Shown piece by piece: positions 7,377-16,619 of a DNA stretch of 64,000 nt; position 1 is the first letter of the stretch; each line of letters starts with the position of its first letter. This stretch comes from JAGXKT01 sp964531695 (GTDB lineage Bacteria; Planctomycetota; Phycisphaerae; SM23-33). The stretch is from assembly GCA_964531695.1 (NCBI GenBank), contig CAZHEH010000016.1:1-64000 (forward strand), given 5' to 3'. The notes under the pieces were generated by a model. That model ran no database searches. It saw only the letters and a list, made by a program, of their open reading frames with translations, and was not told where the DNA came from. The position numbers were made by a program, and so were the translations under genes.

Positions 7377-9392
7377 ATGAATATCTCTCTGAACTGGCTG
7401 ACGGACTACATCGACCTGAGCGGCGTCGGCGGGCTGCCGCCGGCGGGCGAGCTGGGCGATCTGTTCACGCGCATCGGGCTCAACTGCGACGGCATCGCGG
7501 AGACGGACTCCGACATCGTCTACGACCTGGAGGTCACCTCGAACCGGCCGGACCTGCTGGGGCACCTGGGCGTGGCCCGCGAGCTGGCGGCGGCCACCGG
7601 CGCGACGTTCCATCGCCCGGAGATCCCGGAGTTGCCGACGACCGGCAAGGCGGAGGACTTCACGAGCGTGACGGTCGAATGTCCGGACCTGTGCCCGCGC
7701 TACACGGCCCGAGTGATCCGCGGCGTCCAGGTCGGCCCGAGCCCGGCGTGGCTGGTGGAGAAGCTCGAAGCCGTCGGCCTGCGAAGCATCAACAACGTCG
7801 TCGACGTGACGAACTTCATCCTGATGGAGTACTCCCAGCCGCTGCACAGCTTCGACCACGACAAGCTGACCGAGGGCCGCATCGTCGTCCGCCGGGCGGT
7901 CGACGGCGAGACGCTCGTGAGCATCGACGAGACGGAGTGCCGGCTGAACTCCGGCATGTGCATCATCGCCGACGCCAAGCGTCCGGTCGCCATCGCGGGC
8001 ATCATGGGCGGTCTGAACACGGAAGTCGGCGACGATACGACCAACGTGCTGATCGAGGCGGCCCGGTTCGACCCTCTGACCACGCGCCGCACCTCCCGGT
8101 CCCTGGGGATTCTGTCCGAGAGCAACTACCGCTTTGAGCGCGGCGTGGACCCGGTGCTCCTCGACGAGGCGAGCCGGCGGGCCTGCGCGCTGATCGCCGA
8201 ACTCGCCGGCGGCCAACTCGCCGAGGGCGTCTGCGACGTGTGGGCCGAGCCGTATGAAGCGCCGAGCGTCTCCCTGCGGCCGGAGCGGTGCTGCGCGCTG
8301 CTGGGCGTGGACATCCCGGCGGCACACCAAGCGGAGATTCTCGATCGACTCGGCCTGTCGCCCCAACCCGAGGAAGACCGCATCGTCTGCACCATCCCGC
8401 CCCATCGGGCGGACCTGCGGCGAGAGGCGGACCTCATCGAGGAGGTCGCCCGCCTGCACGGATACGACCAAATACCCGTCTCGTCCAAGGTCACGCACAG
8501 GGTGGTCGGCGACAGCCCCGTCGAGCAGGTCCGCATGCTCATCGGGCGGACGCTGACGGCCGCGGGATTCGACGAGGCCGTGACGTTCTCGTTCGTCGAT
8601 CCGCGCGAAGCTGTGTTGTTCGGCTACCCGGAGCACGTAACGGTCGACCCGAAAGTCCGCCGGAGCAACAACGTGCTCCGCCCCTCGCTTCTGCCGAGCT
8701 TGCTCGCCGTCTGCAAGCGGAACCAGGACGCGGGGAACGAGCACGTGCGGCTGTTCGAGCTGGCGAGCGTCTACCCGCCCGGCGCCGAGGACCTGCCCGA
8801 CGAGCGGACGGATGTGGCGTTGGCGACGACCGGCTCGCTGCGGTCGCTGCGGGGGGCGGTCGAGGCGCTCGCCGAGGCGGTGGCGCCGGAGGCCGCGCTG
8901 GAGGTGCATCCGGGCGAGCAGCCCGGCCTGGACCCCACGGCCGCGGGCGAGCTGCGGCTGGATGGGAGGCCGGTCGGCCTGCTCGGTCGTGCCGCGCCCG
9001 ACGTGCTGGACCACTACGGGTTAGAGCACGCTGTGTGCTGCGCGACGGTGGCCTTTGCGCCGCTGCTGGATCAGGCGGCGTTGTTGCGGAAGTGCCGCCC
9101 GCTGGCGAAGTACCCGGCCGTGGAGCGGGACCTTTCGATCATCGTGGACGCGGGGCTGACGTGGCGGGAGATCGCCGAGGCCATCGAGGCCGTCGAGCAG
9201 CCGCTGCGGGAGGGGCTGGACTACGTCACGGAGTATCGCGGCAAGCCCATCCCCCACGGCCGCAAGAGCGTAACCGTCCGCCTCAGCTACCGTAGCGACG
9301 AAGGCACGCTCCGAGGCGAAGAGGTGGACGAGCAGGTCGCCGCGGTCACGCGCTCGCTCGGGGCCCGCCTGTCGGCCGAGTTGCGGACGTGA
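7377..9392 (+). CDS. pheT: Phenylalanyl-tRNA synthetase beta subunit, short form without OB domain
   Basis: Beta chain of the (alpha-beta)2 enzyme that charges tRNA-Phe; 671 residues against roughly 800 in E. coli. It starts with the family MNISLNWL. The usual EMAP-like tRNA-binding OB domain should follow residues 1-40, but the chain goes straight to the B1 region (DLEVTSNRPDLLGHLGVARE). The B3/B4 editing region (NNVVDVTNFIL, QPLHSFDHDKL), the B5 domain, the synthetase-like core and a C-terminal FDX-ACB domain (PAVERDLSIIVD to the end) are all present. AGAGGA lies upstream of the ATG at 7377. pheS is not adjacent in this window. Confidence 0.95.
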   Translation: MNISLNWLTDYIDLSGVGGLPPAGELGDLFTRIGLNCDGIAETDSDIVYDLEVTSNRPDLLGHLGVARELAAATGATFHRPEIPELPTTGKAEDFTSVTVECPDLCPRYTARVIRGVQVGPSPAWLVEKLEAVGLRSINNVVDVTNFILMEYSQPLHSFDHDKLTEGRIVVRRAVDGETLVSIDETECRLNSGMCIIADAKRPVAIAGIMGGLNTEVGDDTTNVLIEAARFDPLTTRRTSRSLGILSESNYRFERGVDPVLLDEASRRACALIAELAGGQLAEGVCDVWAEPYEAPSVSLRPERCCALLGVDIPAAHQAEILDRLGLSPQPEEDRIVCTIPPHRADLRREADLIEEVARLHGYDQIPVSSKVTHRVVGDSPVEQVRMLIGRTLTAAGFDEAVTFSFVDPREAVLFGYPEHVTVDPKVRRSNNVLRPSLLPSLLAVCKRNQDAGNEHVRLFELASVYPPGAEDLPDERTDVALATTGSLRSLRGAVEALAEAVAPEAALEVHPGEQPGLDPTAAGELRLDGRPVGLLGRAAPDVLDHYGLEHAVCCATVAFAPLLDQAALLRKCRPLAKYPAVERDLSIIVDAGLTWREIAEAIEAVEQPLREGLDYVTEYRGKPIPHGRKSVTVRLSYRSDEGTLRGEEVDEQVAAVTRSLGARLSAELRT

Positions 9393-9860
9393 TTCGCGCC
9401 AAAGCTTAGCGCGAAGCTCAAGCTCCGCACGCCCACGTCCGATGGAATCCATGGTATACTTGATACCGAGGAAACCGCCTCTGCCGTGTACGGCGGATTC
9501 TCACTTTAAAAAAGAACCTACAAGCCCAGAACGGGGAGGCGGATCGCCGCTCGTCGAGGCGAGCGGGTATGCCTCCCACCTGAAACGTAATGGGTTCTTC
9601 TTTTGTGAGTTTCACCGGCACAGCGCGGAGGCCTTTCCTTTTGCGCCCACCGGCCGTGGCCGCTCGGGACCGACTTGAACGCGGAAAGCAGCCCCCGACG
9701 CTCGGCCGGGGCGGCGTGTCCGCCCCGGCTCGTGAGCCCGCGCGCGGGATTCTCCGGCCGGCGCCGCACGAGCGCGGGTTTCACGCCGTTGCCCGCCTCC
9801 CCAACACCCCCTCGTCGCACCGTCCCTGGTGAGCTACAATTCGGGACGAGACAGCGGCAC
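9393..9860. other. Gap with a long nested inverted repeat
   Basis: 468 bp between pheT and the photolyase with no convincing gene. The main structure is the 9500-9609 fold, described separately. TACAAT at 9835-9840 lies 20 bp before the photolyase ATG and may be its -10 box, with a poor -35. Confidence 0.45.
9500..9609. repeat. Three-tier nested inverted repeat, about 110 bp
   Basis: Outer arms are CTCAC (9500-9504) plus AAAAAAGAACC (9508-9518) against GGTTCTTCTTTT (9593-9604) plus GTGAG (9605-9609). Middle arms are GGGAGGC (9534-9540) and GCCTCCC (9571-9577). Inner arms are CCGCTCG (9547-9553) and CGAGCGG (9560-9566) around TCGAGG. This could be a MITE-like element, a structured RNA or an elaborate terminator. 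Confidence 0.55.
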
Positions 9861-11243
9861 ATGATCCACCCCGAACGAATCCACGCGCTCAATGACGCCG
9901 AGCCCCGCGACGGCAGGTACGTCCTCTACTGGATGCAGGCGTCCCAACGCGCGGACAGCAACCACGCACTCGAACACGCCATCCGCCGGGCCGACGAGCA
10001 GAAGCTGCCGGTCCTGGCCTGCTTCGGCCTGACTGACGACTATCCCGAGGCGAACGAGCGGCACTACGCCTTTATGCTCGAAGGCCTTTCCGAGACGGAG
10101 GCATCGCTGGCGCAGCGCGGGATCCGCCTGGTCGTGCGCCTCGGCCATCCGCCGGACGTCGCGGCCGGGCTGGCGGCCGAGGCGGCATGGGTCGTCTGCG
10201 ATGTCGGCTACCTGCGCCACCAGCGGGCGTGGCGGCGTCAGTTGGCCAGGGCCGTGGCCTGCCCGGTCGTGGCGGTCGAGACGGACGTGGTCGTGCCCGT
10301 CCGCGAGGCCAGCGACAAGGCCGAATATGCCGCGCGGACGATTCGCCCCAAGCTGCATCGTCAGTGGGACCGCTACCTCGTGCCGCTGGAGCAAACGCGA
10401 CCCAAGCGGGATTCGCTGGAACTGGAACTCCCGGAAGCGCGGAGTGGCACGCTCAACTCGCCCAGGCGTGCCGGGGATGACCTGCGTCGGCTCCTGTCGG
10501 AGCTCGACCTTGACCGATCCGTGCCGCCCACGGGCCGCTTCCACGGCGGCACGAGCCGGGCGCGCGGGCTGCTTGGGGCTTTCATCGCCGACAAGCTCAA
10601 CCGCTACGACGCCGAAAGATCCGACCCGTCGCTCGGGATCGAGAGCCACATGAGCCCGTACCTGCATTTCGGGCAGATCTCCCCGCTGGAGATCGCCCTG
10701 GCCGTTCGAGACGCTGCCGCCCCGAGGCAGGACCGCGACGCCTACCTGGAGGAACTGCTCGTACGTCGCGAGCTGGCCTGCAATTACGTGTACTACACCG
10801 AGAGCTACGACCGCTGGGCGGCCCTGCCCGGCTGGGCCCGAGCGACGCTCCGCAAGCATCAGTCGGACGACCGGACGCACGTCTACAAGCTCGCCGAGCT
10901 GGAGGCGGCCCGGACGCACGACCCGTACTGGAACGCCGCCATGCGCGAGATGATGGCCACCGGCAAGATGCACAACTACATGCGGATGTACTGGGGCAAG
11001 AAGATCATCGAATGGACCAACTCGCCCCGCACGGCCTTCCGCTGGATGCTCGCGCTGAACAACAAGTACTTCCTCGACGGTCGCGACCCCGCCAGCTACG
11101 CCAACGTCGCCTGGTGCTTCGGCCTGCACGACCGGCCGTGGGCCGAACGCGACGTGTTCGGCACGGTCCGCTACATGTCCGCCGGCGGGCTGGAGAGGAA
11201 GTTTGACATCGACGCGTACGTCCGCCAGTGTGAAAATATGTGA
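9861..11243 (+). CDS. phrB: Class II CPD photolyase
   Basis: Flavin-dependent deoxyribodipyrimidine photolyase that splits cyclobutane pyrimidine dimers with light; 460 residues, normal for class II. The class II signatures are the N-terminal YWMQASQRADSNHAL, the FAD-domain MHNYMRMYWGKKIIEW, and the C-terminal WCFGLHDRPWAERDVFG with YMSAGG. The Rossmann antenna domain covers about residues 15-170. The frame is open upstream to 9675, but the ATG at 9861 sits a few residues before the first conserved strand and just after a possible TACAAT box. It is transcribed alone. Confidence 0.95.
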   Translation: MIHPERIHALNDAEPRDGRYVLYWMQASQRADSNHALEHAIRRADEQKLPVLACFGLTDDYPEANERHYAFMLEGLSETEASLAQRGIRLVVRLGHPPDVAAGLAAEAAWVVCDVGYLRHQRAWRRQLARAVACPVVAVETDVVVPVREASDKAEYAARTIRPKLHRQWDRYLVPLEQTRPKRDSLELELPEARSGTLNSPRRAGDDLRRLLSELDLDRSVPPTGRFHGGTSRARGLLGAFIADKLNRYDAERSDPSLGIESHMSPYLHFGQISPLEIALAVRDAAAPRQDRDAYLEELLVRRELACNYVYYTESYDRWAALPGWARATLRKHQSDDRTHVYKLAELEAARTHDPYWNAAMREMMATGKMHNYMRMYWGKKIIEWTNSPRTAFRWMLALNNKYFLDGRDPASYANVAWCFGLHDRPWAERDVFGTVRYMSAGGLERKFDIDAYVRQCENM

Positions 11244-11386
11244 ACAGGTGGAAGCAAGAGTCCCGGTGGTAGAATAACCGATCCAGGGCCGGGCGACTGG
11301 CGGCGGTCGTCGCGGGCTTGCCGCCCCTGAGCAGGTTACCCCAACTCGGCAGGAAGCTCTTCTCGACGAACGATGGGGACTGGGCG

Positions 11387-13975
11387 ATGAACGCCGGCAG
11401 AGATAGAGAGCCCGAGAACGCGCCGGGCGCATCGGAAGATGGCCGCCCGGCCGCCCTTCACGATCTCCGCCACGGGCTCATCCCGGAGGTTTTCGCACTG
11501 CGGCCGCGAGACACGCAGGAGCGGCGCCGTGTCGCCCTGATGCTGCGCCAGGTCCTGCTTGTGCTGATCTCCACCGCGGCGATCCTCTGCTTGGTCTACG
11601 GCCTGTTCCTCTCCCGCGGGCGGGTGTTCCACCTCGGGTTGCTCAGCGTCGGCGTGCTCGGCGCGATGTACCTGTGCGCTCGGGGACGGCTGCTGGGCAT
11701 CGCAGCGCTCGGAACCAACGCCTACCTGCTGTGGCTGTCTCTGTACGGAATCGCAACCGGAGAAGGCATTCACGACACGGCGATCATGCTGTTTCCCATC
11801 CTGTTCCTGATCGCCACCTTGTCGTTGCCGCTGGCGATCTACGTCCTGTTCGCGGCGATCGCCACGGGCGGCGTCATTGTCGTCGGAATCAGCGAGATCA
11901 AAGGGTGGCTCCGAACCGACCTTACCGGCGTGGCCGACCCGGCCGACGTGGTGCTTCTTCCGCTGCTGCTCGTCGCCGCGGCCGTGCTCGTCCGCTTCCT
12001 GACGCAACGCTTGCTGGCCAGCATGGCCCGTTCGCGCGATTCGGAGGAAGCGCTTCGCCAGAGCGAGGAGAAGCACCGGCTCTTCCTCGAGAATTTCGAC
12101 GGAATCGCCTATCAGGTTTCGCACCTGACGTTCCGCCCGTTCTTCTTCTATGGGAAAGTCAAGCAGATCACGGGATACGAGCCGGAGGAGTTCCTGGCCC
12201 GGCGCGTCGCGTGGAGCGACCTGATCCATCCCGAGGACATGCCCCGAGTAAGAGAGGAGTCGGAGCAGCTTCGGGACGTGCCCGGCTACGTGGCGGACAA
12301 CGAGTATCGAATCGTCGCTCGCGACGGACAGGTTCGCTGGGTCCGCGACCTTGGGCGGGCGATCCGAACGCCCGACGGCGCTACGGAATTCGTCCAGGGC
12401 GCCGTTTATGACATCACCGCGCGCAAGGAGGCGGAGGAGGCGCTGCGAGAAAGCGAGGCGCGATTCCGGGCTGTCTTCGAGCGGGCGCCGTTGGCCATCG
12501 TCCTGACGCGAGGGCGGCGGCTGGTCGCCGGAAACCCCGCCTTTTGCAGCATATTCGGGTACGAGCCGACGGAGATTGCCGGTCTGTCGGTCGAGGACAT
12601 CACGCACCCCGCCGATGTCGCCCGGTCGCACGACGCCATCGACCGTATGGACCGCGGGGCCGTCGACGTCGTCACGCTGGAGAAGCGGTACCTCCGCAAG
12701 GGCGGCGAGACGTTCTGGGGCAGCACCGTGGCCACGCTGGTCACGGGCGATTCCGGCGGCGAACTGTACGGTCTGGGGCTGATCGCGGACATCACGGCGC
12801 GCAAAGAGGCCGAGGCCGAGCGGGAGCGGCTCGAGCAGCAGCTCCGCCAGGCCCAGAAGATGGAGGCCGTCGGGCGGCTCGCCGGCGGCGTGGCCCACGA
12901 TTTCAACAACATGCTGACCGCCATCTTGGGCAACGCCGAGCTGGCGCTGAAGCGGGTCGATGCATCCGGCCCGCTTCACGAAGATCTGAACGAGATTTGC
13001 AAGGCCGCCGGCCGCTCGGCCGACCTGACGCGACAGCTCCTGGCCTTCGCCCGCAAGCAGATGGTCGCCCCCCGCGTCCTGGACCTCAACGAGACCGTCT
13101 CGGGAATGCTGAAGATGCTCCGGCGGCTGATCGGCGAGGACGTTGAGCTGGCATGGTCGCCGGGGGAAGGCGTGTGGCCCGTCCGGATCGACCCCTCCCA
13201 GGTGGACCAGATCCTGGCGAACCTGTGCCTCAACGCCCGTGACGCTGTCGATGCAGGGGGCCAGATCAGCATCGAGACAAGCAACCTCCATCTTGGCGAG
13301 GACGACTGCGTAGGGGTCCCGGACGCCGCCCCCGGCGAGTACGTGGTTCTCTCGGTGAGCGACAACGGGCGAGGTATGGACACTGAGACGTTGGAGAATC
13401 TCTTCGAGCCGTTCTTCACGACCAAGGCCGTCGGCGAGGGCACGGGGCTGGGGCTGGCGACGGTCTACGGTATCGTGCGCCAGAACGGCGGGTTCATCCG
13501 TGTCTACAGCGAGTTGGGCTCGGGCGCGACGTTCCACATCCACCTGCCCCGCAGCGCCGCGGCAACGGCACACGCTGAGGCCGCGCCCCGCCACGATCTT
13601 GCCGCCGGCGGGGGGCGGACCGTGCTGCTCGTCGAGGACGAGCCGTCCGTCCTCGCACTGGGCAAGGCCGTCCTGCAGGACCTCGGCTACGAGGTCCTGA
13701 CGGCCGCCACGCCGGAGGAGGCGATCGACCTCGCTGAACGGCATGACGACATCGATCTTCTGCTGACGGACGTGGTGATGCCCGGGATGAACGGCCGGGA
13801 ACTATCCGAGCGGCTCATGCGCCGCCACTCGGGCCTGCAAAGGGTGTTCATGTCCGGCTACACGGCCGACGTCATCGCCCACCACGGCGTGCTGGACGAA
13901 CGCGTGCACTTCATCCAGAAGCCGTTCACGCGACGTACTCTCGCCGCCAAGCTTCGGGAGGCACTGGGCGAGTGA
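11387..13975 (+). CDS. Membrane-bound hybrid histidine kinase with two PAS domains and a receiver
   Basis: 862-residue sensor. About five hydrophobic spans lie between residues 50 and 210, followed by a short linker, PAS-1 (YEPEEFLARRVAWSDLIHP) and PAS-2 (YEPTEIAGLSVEDITHP), each ending in DITARKEAE. The HisKA motif RLAGGVAHDFNNMLTAILG carries the phosphorylated His504. The ATPase domain has NLCLNARDAV, DNGRGM and GTGLGLATVYGIV. The C-terminal receiver has phospho-acceptor Asp795 in LLTDVVMPGMNG and KPF at the end. Phosphate probably passes to an unlinked partner, since no DNA-binding output is present. The ATG at 11387 is preferred over an upstream TTG at 11318. It precedes the symporter set, so sensing of that substrate is possible but unproven. 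Confidence 0.92.
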   Translation: MNAGRDREPENAPGASEDGRPAALHDLRHGLIPEVFALRPRDTQERRRVALMLRQVLLVLISTAAILCLVYGLFLSRGRVFHLGLLSVGVLGAMYLCARGRLLGIAALGTNAYLLWLSLYGIATGEGIHDTAIMLFPILFLIATLSLPLAIYVLFAAIATGGVIVVGISEIKGWLRTDLTGVADPADVVLLPLLLVAAAVLVRFLTQRLLASMARSRDSEEALRQSEEKHRLFLENFDGIAYQVSHLTFRPFFFYGKVKQITGYEPEEFLARRVAWSDLIHPEDMPRVREESEQLRDVPGYVADNEYRIVARDGQVRWVRDLGRAIRTPDGATEFVQGAVYDITARKEAEEALRESEARFRAVFERAPLAIVLTRGRRLVAGNPAFCSIFGYEPTEIAGLSVEDITHPADVARSHDAIDRMDRGAVDVVTLEKRYLRKGGETFWGSTVATLVTGDSGGELYGLGLIADITARKEAEAERERLEQQLRQAQKMEAVGRLAGGVAHDFNNMLTAILGNAELALKRVDASGPLHEDLNEICKAAGRSADLTRQLLAFARKQMVAPRVLDLNETVSGMLKMLRRLIGEDVELAWSPGEGVWPVRIDPSQVDQILANLCLNARDAVDAGGQISIETSNLHLGEDDCVGVPDAAPGEYVVLSVSDNGRGMDTETLENLFEPFFTTKAVGEGTGLGLATVYGIVRQNGGFIRVYSELGSGATFHIHLPRSAAATAHAEAAPRHDLAAGGGRTVLLVEDEPSVLALGKAVLQDLGYEVLTAATPEEAIDLAERHDDIDLLLTDVVMPGMNGRELSERLMRRHSGLQRVFMSGYTADVIAHHGVLDERVHFIQKPFTRRTLAAKLREALGE

Positions 13976-14159
13976 TCTCGGCCGTGCCCCGCCTGTCGAA
14001 CGGCATGTTGGCCGCCACGTCCTTTTTGCGCTTGCATTTGTGGCGTTTCGACTGCATAAGAATCCCCCATGCGGCGGGAGGAGGCCTGCGCGTCGGCAGG
14101 TGGGCCGCCGCACACGTGGTTCGGGCCGTTTGGCATCTGATTTCGGAAAGGGCACGCGA

Positions 14160-14339
14160 ATGGGTGCGGTATTGGGCCTGAAGGATCCTTACATCATCGC
14201 CGTGGTACTGCTCTGTCTCGGCAGCGCGGTCCTGTGCGTCATCTATGGGCTGTTGACGTGGAACCGCGGACAGGAATCGCTCCAGCAGGAAGACATCCAG
14301 TGGGCCGCTGAAGAAGAGAAGGTCGAAGAGAAGCTGTAG
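14160..14339 (+). CDS. Symporter small accessory protein
   Basis: 59-residue single-span peptide. It begins MGAVLGLKDPYIIAVVLLC, has one membrane helix (residues about 10-32) ending IYGLLTWNRG, and an acidic tail. This matches the known small accessory peptide that precedes sodium:solute symporters in many environmental bacteria. It lies 107 bp upstream of the symporter on the same strand, with GGAAAGGG upstream of the ATG. It probably stabilises or regulates the symporter in the inner membrane. A GC-rich hairpin with a TTCG loop (14368-14383) lies between the two genes and may tune relative expression. Confidence 0.8.
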   Translation: MGAVLGLKDPYIIAVVLLCLGSAVLCVIYGLLTWNRGQESLQQEDIQWAAEEEKVEEKL

Positions 14340-14446
14340 CCCGCCGCCAAGGCGCGGGCCGTTTCTCCCGGCCTTCGGGCCGGTCTGTCGATCGCGGCGG
14401 GCCGGCCGGAGACGCGGTTATGCCGTCGCGATAAGGAGATTGCCAT

Positions 14447-16516
14447 ATGTTGGCAGCCGTGGGCACGTATCAGATCGTCGTGGTCGTCGTGTATCTCATG
14501 GTCGTCGGGTACCTGGGCTGGCTGGGGTATCGTCGGACGCAAGGCGCGGCCGACTACCTGGTCGCGGGGCGCCGGATTCACCCGTTCGTCATGGCGATGA
14601 GCTACGGGGCGACGTTCATCTCCACCAGCGCCATCGTCGGCTTCGGCGGGGTGGCGGGGATGTTCGGGATGAGCTTGCTGTGGCTGACGTTTCTGAACAT
14701 CTTCGTGGGCATTTTCATCGCGTTTGTCTTCCTGGGGGGGCCTGTGCGGCGGCTGGGCCACCGGCTGGACGCCCACACTTTCCCCGAGCTGCTCGGGCGG
14801 CGGTTCGGCAGCAAGTTCATACAGGTCTTCTCGGGGCTGGTAATCTTCCTGTTCATCCCGCTCTACGCCGCGGCCGTGCTGATCGGCGGGTGCGAGTTCA
14901 TCGACCGCTACTTCGGCATCGGCTATACGACGGCGCTGCTGGTATTCAGCGTGCTGATCGCGGCGTACGTGGTCCTGGGGGGGCTCAAGGGCGTGATGTA
15001 TACGGACGCCTTGCAGGGGACGATCATGTTCATCGGCATGATTATCTTGCTCGTAGCGACGTATGTGATGATGGGAGGCGTGACCGAGACGCATGCCGGG
15101 TTGCAGGAGATCAGCAAACAACCCAACTTGTTTAACAGCATCGGCTTCCAGGGGTGGACGAAAATGCCCACATTCGGCTGGGGGGTGGCGGACACGCCCA
15201 AAGGGCCGAACCCGAAGGGCTACGACCTATGGTGGATCGTCATCTCGACGATCACGCTGGGCGTCGGCATCGGCGTGTTGGCGCAACCACAGCTTGCAGT
15301 TAGGTTTATGACGGTTCGCTCCAAGCGGGAACTCAACCGGGCAGCACTGGTCGGCGGCGTGTTCATCCTCATTATGACGGGCGTGGCCTTCACGGTCGGC
15401 TCCGTGAGCAACCTGTGGTTCCACAAACACGAGGAGGTCCGCGGCCGGATCATCCGTCAGACGAAGGTCGCCAAAGTAATTGCGAAGAAGGAGCGGGATC
15501 TGGAAGCTCGAATCCCCTGTCGACTGTGGCATATCGACACGGACGGGGACAACGAGGCGGACATCGACATCGTGGCCAACGGCTACAGCTTGTATGCGCC
15601 CAAGGGCGGCAAGCCCATGCCGCTGCCCGAGACGCCCAAGGCCGAACTCAAGGCCCTGGCGGCGCAGGCGAAGGCCGAGCATGGGCCGGGTAAGTTCATC
15701 GGCCTCACCGCCCTGATGCCCCAGGCCGTAGCCGAGGACCCCGCCACCGGTGAGGAGATCGACTACAACGACATCCGAGCCAATCCCGACAAATATGTCG
15801 GGCGTGAGCTCGTCATACGGCCGCGGGCAACGTCATTCCTGCGGGCCCTGATCCCGGTTGAAGGGCAGAACGAGTGGGCCTTCAACGGCGATTCGATCAT
15901 CCCGATGTACATCACCCGGGCGATGCCGCCATGGTTTGGCTTGCTTTTCCTATTGACGCTATTGGCCGCCGCCATGAGCACGCTGTCGAGTCAGTTCCAT
16001 GCGGTGGGCACGAGCATTGGGCGCGACGTGTACGAGCAGCTCACCGGGCGGCATGGCAAGTCGATCAGCGTCACGCGAATCGGCATCATCATCGGGATCG
16101 TAATTGCCGTAATTATAAGTGCTTCCGCACGTGGCGGCTATATCATCGCCCGGGCGACGGCGATCTTCTTCGGGCTGTGTGCCTCGGCGTTCCTGCCGGC
16201 CCTGCTGGGCGGGCTGTTTTTCAAGCGGACGACCCGGGCGGCCGTGAAGTGGAGCATGCTCGTGGGCTTTGTCGTCACGGCCTTCTGGCTGGTCTTCATC
16301 AAGGACAAGGAGGCCCGTGCGCTGGGCATCTGCAAGGCGCTGACGGGCAAGCACTCGCTTCTGCTGGAGCACCCCAACTGGCCGGTCGTGGACCCGTTGG
16401 TGGTGGCGCTGCCTTTGAGCTTGCTTGTGCTGATTGGGGTCAGTATTTTCACCAAGCCACCGGAGCGGGCACACCTGGACCGCTGCTTCGGCTCGGGGAC
16501 CGGTGGAAATAGCTAG
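14447..16516 (+). CDS. Sodium:solute symporter (SSS family) with a large extracytoplasmic insertion
   Basis: Na+-coupled uptake carrier of the SSS/SLC5 family, 689 residues, well above the usual 500-550. The N-terminal half is typical (YLVAGRRIHPFVMAMSYGA, TFPELLGRRFGS, YVVLGGLKGVMYTDALQG). Residues about 320-478 are a hydrophilic insertion between membrane helices that includes HIDTDGDNEADIDIV (from about residue 363), resembling a DxDGDxxxD calcium loop. The core resumes with WFGLLFLLTLLAAAMSTLSS. AAGGAG precedes the ATG. It follows the accessory peptide and is followed 103 bp later by an outer-membrane channel, so the set probably imports one solute, perhaps an organic acid or sugar acid. 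Confidence 0.9.
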   Translation: MLAAVGTYQIVVVVVYLMVVGYLGWLGYRRTQGAADYLVAGRRIHPFVMAMSYGATFISTSAIVGFGGVAGMFGMSLLWLTFLNIFVGIFIAFVFLGGPVRRLGHRLDAHTFPELLGRRFGSKFIQVFSGLVIFLFIPLYAAAVLIGGCEFIDRYFGIGYTTALLVFSVLIAAYVVLGGLKGVMYTDALQGTIMFIGMIILLVATYVMMGGVTETHAGLQEISKQPNLFNSIGFQGWTKMPTFGWGVADTPKGPNPKGYDLWWIVISTITLGVGIGVLAQPQLAVRFMTVRSKRELNRAALVGGVFILIMTGVAFTVGSVSNLWFHKHEEVRGRIIRQTKVAKVIAKKERDLEARIPCRLWHIDTDGDNEADIDIVANGYSLYAPKGGKPMPLPETPKAELKALAAQAKAEHGPGKFIGLTALMPQAVAEDPATGEEIDYNDIRANPDKYVGRELVIRPRATSFLRALIPVEGQNEWAFNGDSIIPMYITRAMPPWFGLLFLLTLLAAAMSTLSSQFHAVGTSIGRDVYEQLTGRHGKSISVTRIGIIIGIVIAVIISASARGGYIIARATAIFFGLCASAFLPALLGGLFFKRTTRAAVKWSMLVGFVVTAFWLVFIKDKEARALGICKALTGKHSLLLEHPNWPVVDPLVVALPLSLLVLIGVSIFTKPPERAHLDRCFGSGTGGNS

Positions 16517-16619
16517 AAGAATCGTTGCAGTCAGACGGCGGAATGCTCCGATAGGACCGGTTGAAACGGCGCAGTGGGCCGCAAAACCGTAAGGAAACGC
16601 CCAGGGAAAGGATTTCACG

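Noticed and set aside
9442..9678. Plus-strand ORF of 78 codons after pheT
   Set aside because: It runs through the nested inverted repeat at 9500-9609 and has no similarity or ribosome site.
11336..13744. 802-codon minus-strand ORF opposite the hybrid kinase
   Set aside because: Antisense shadow of a gene with clear PAS, kinase and receiver motifs.
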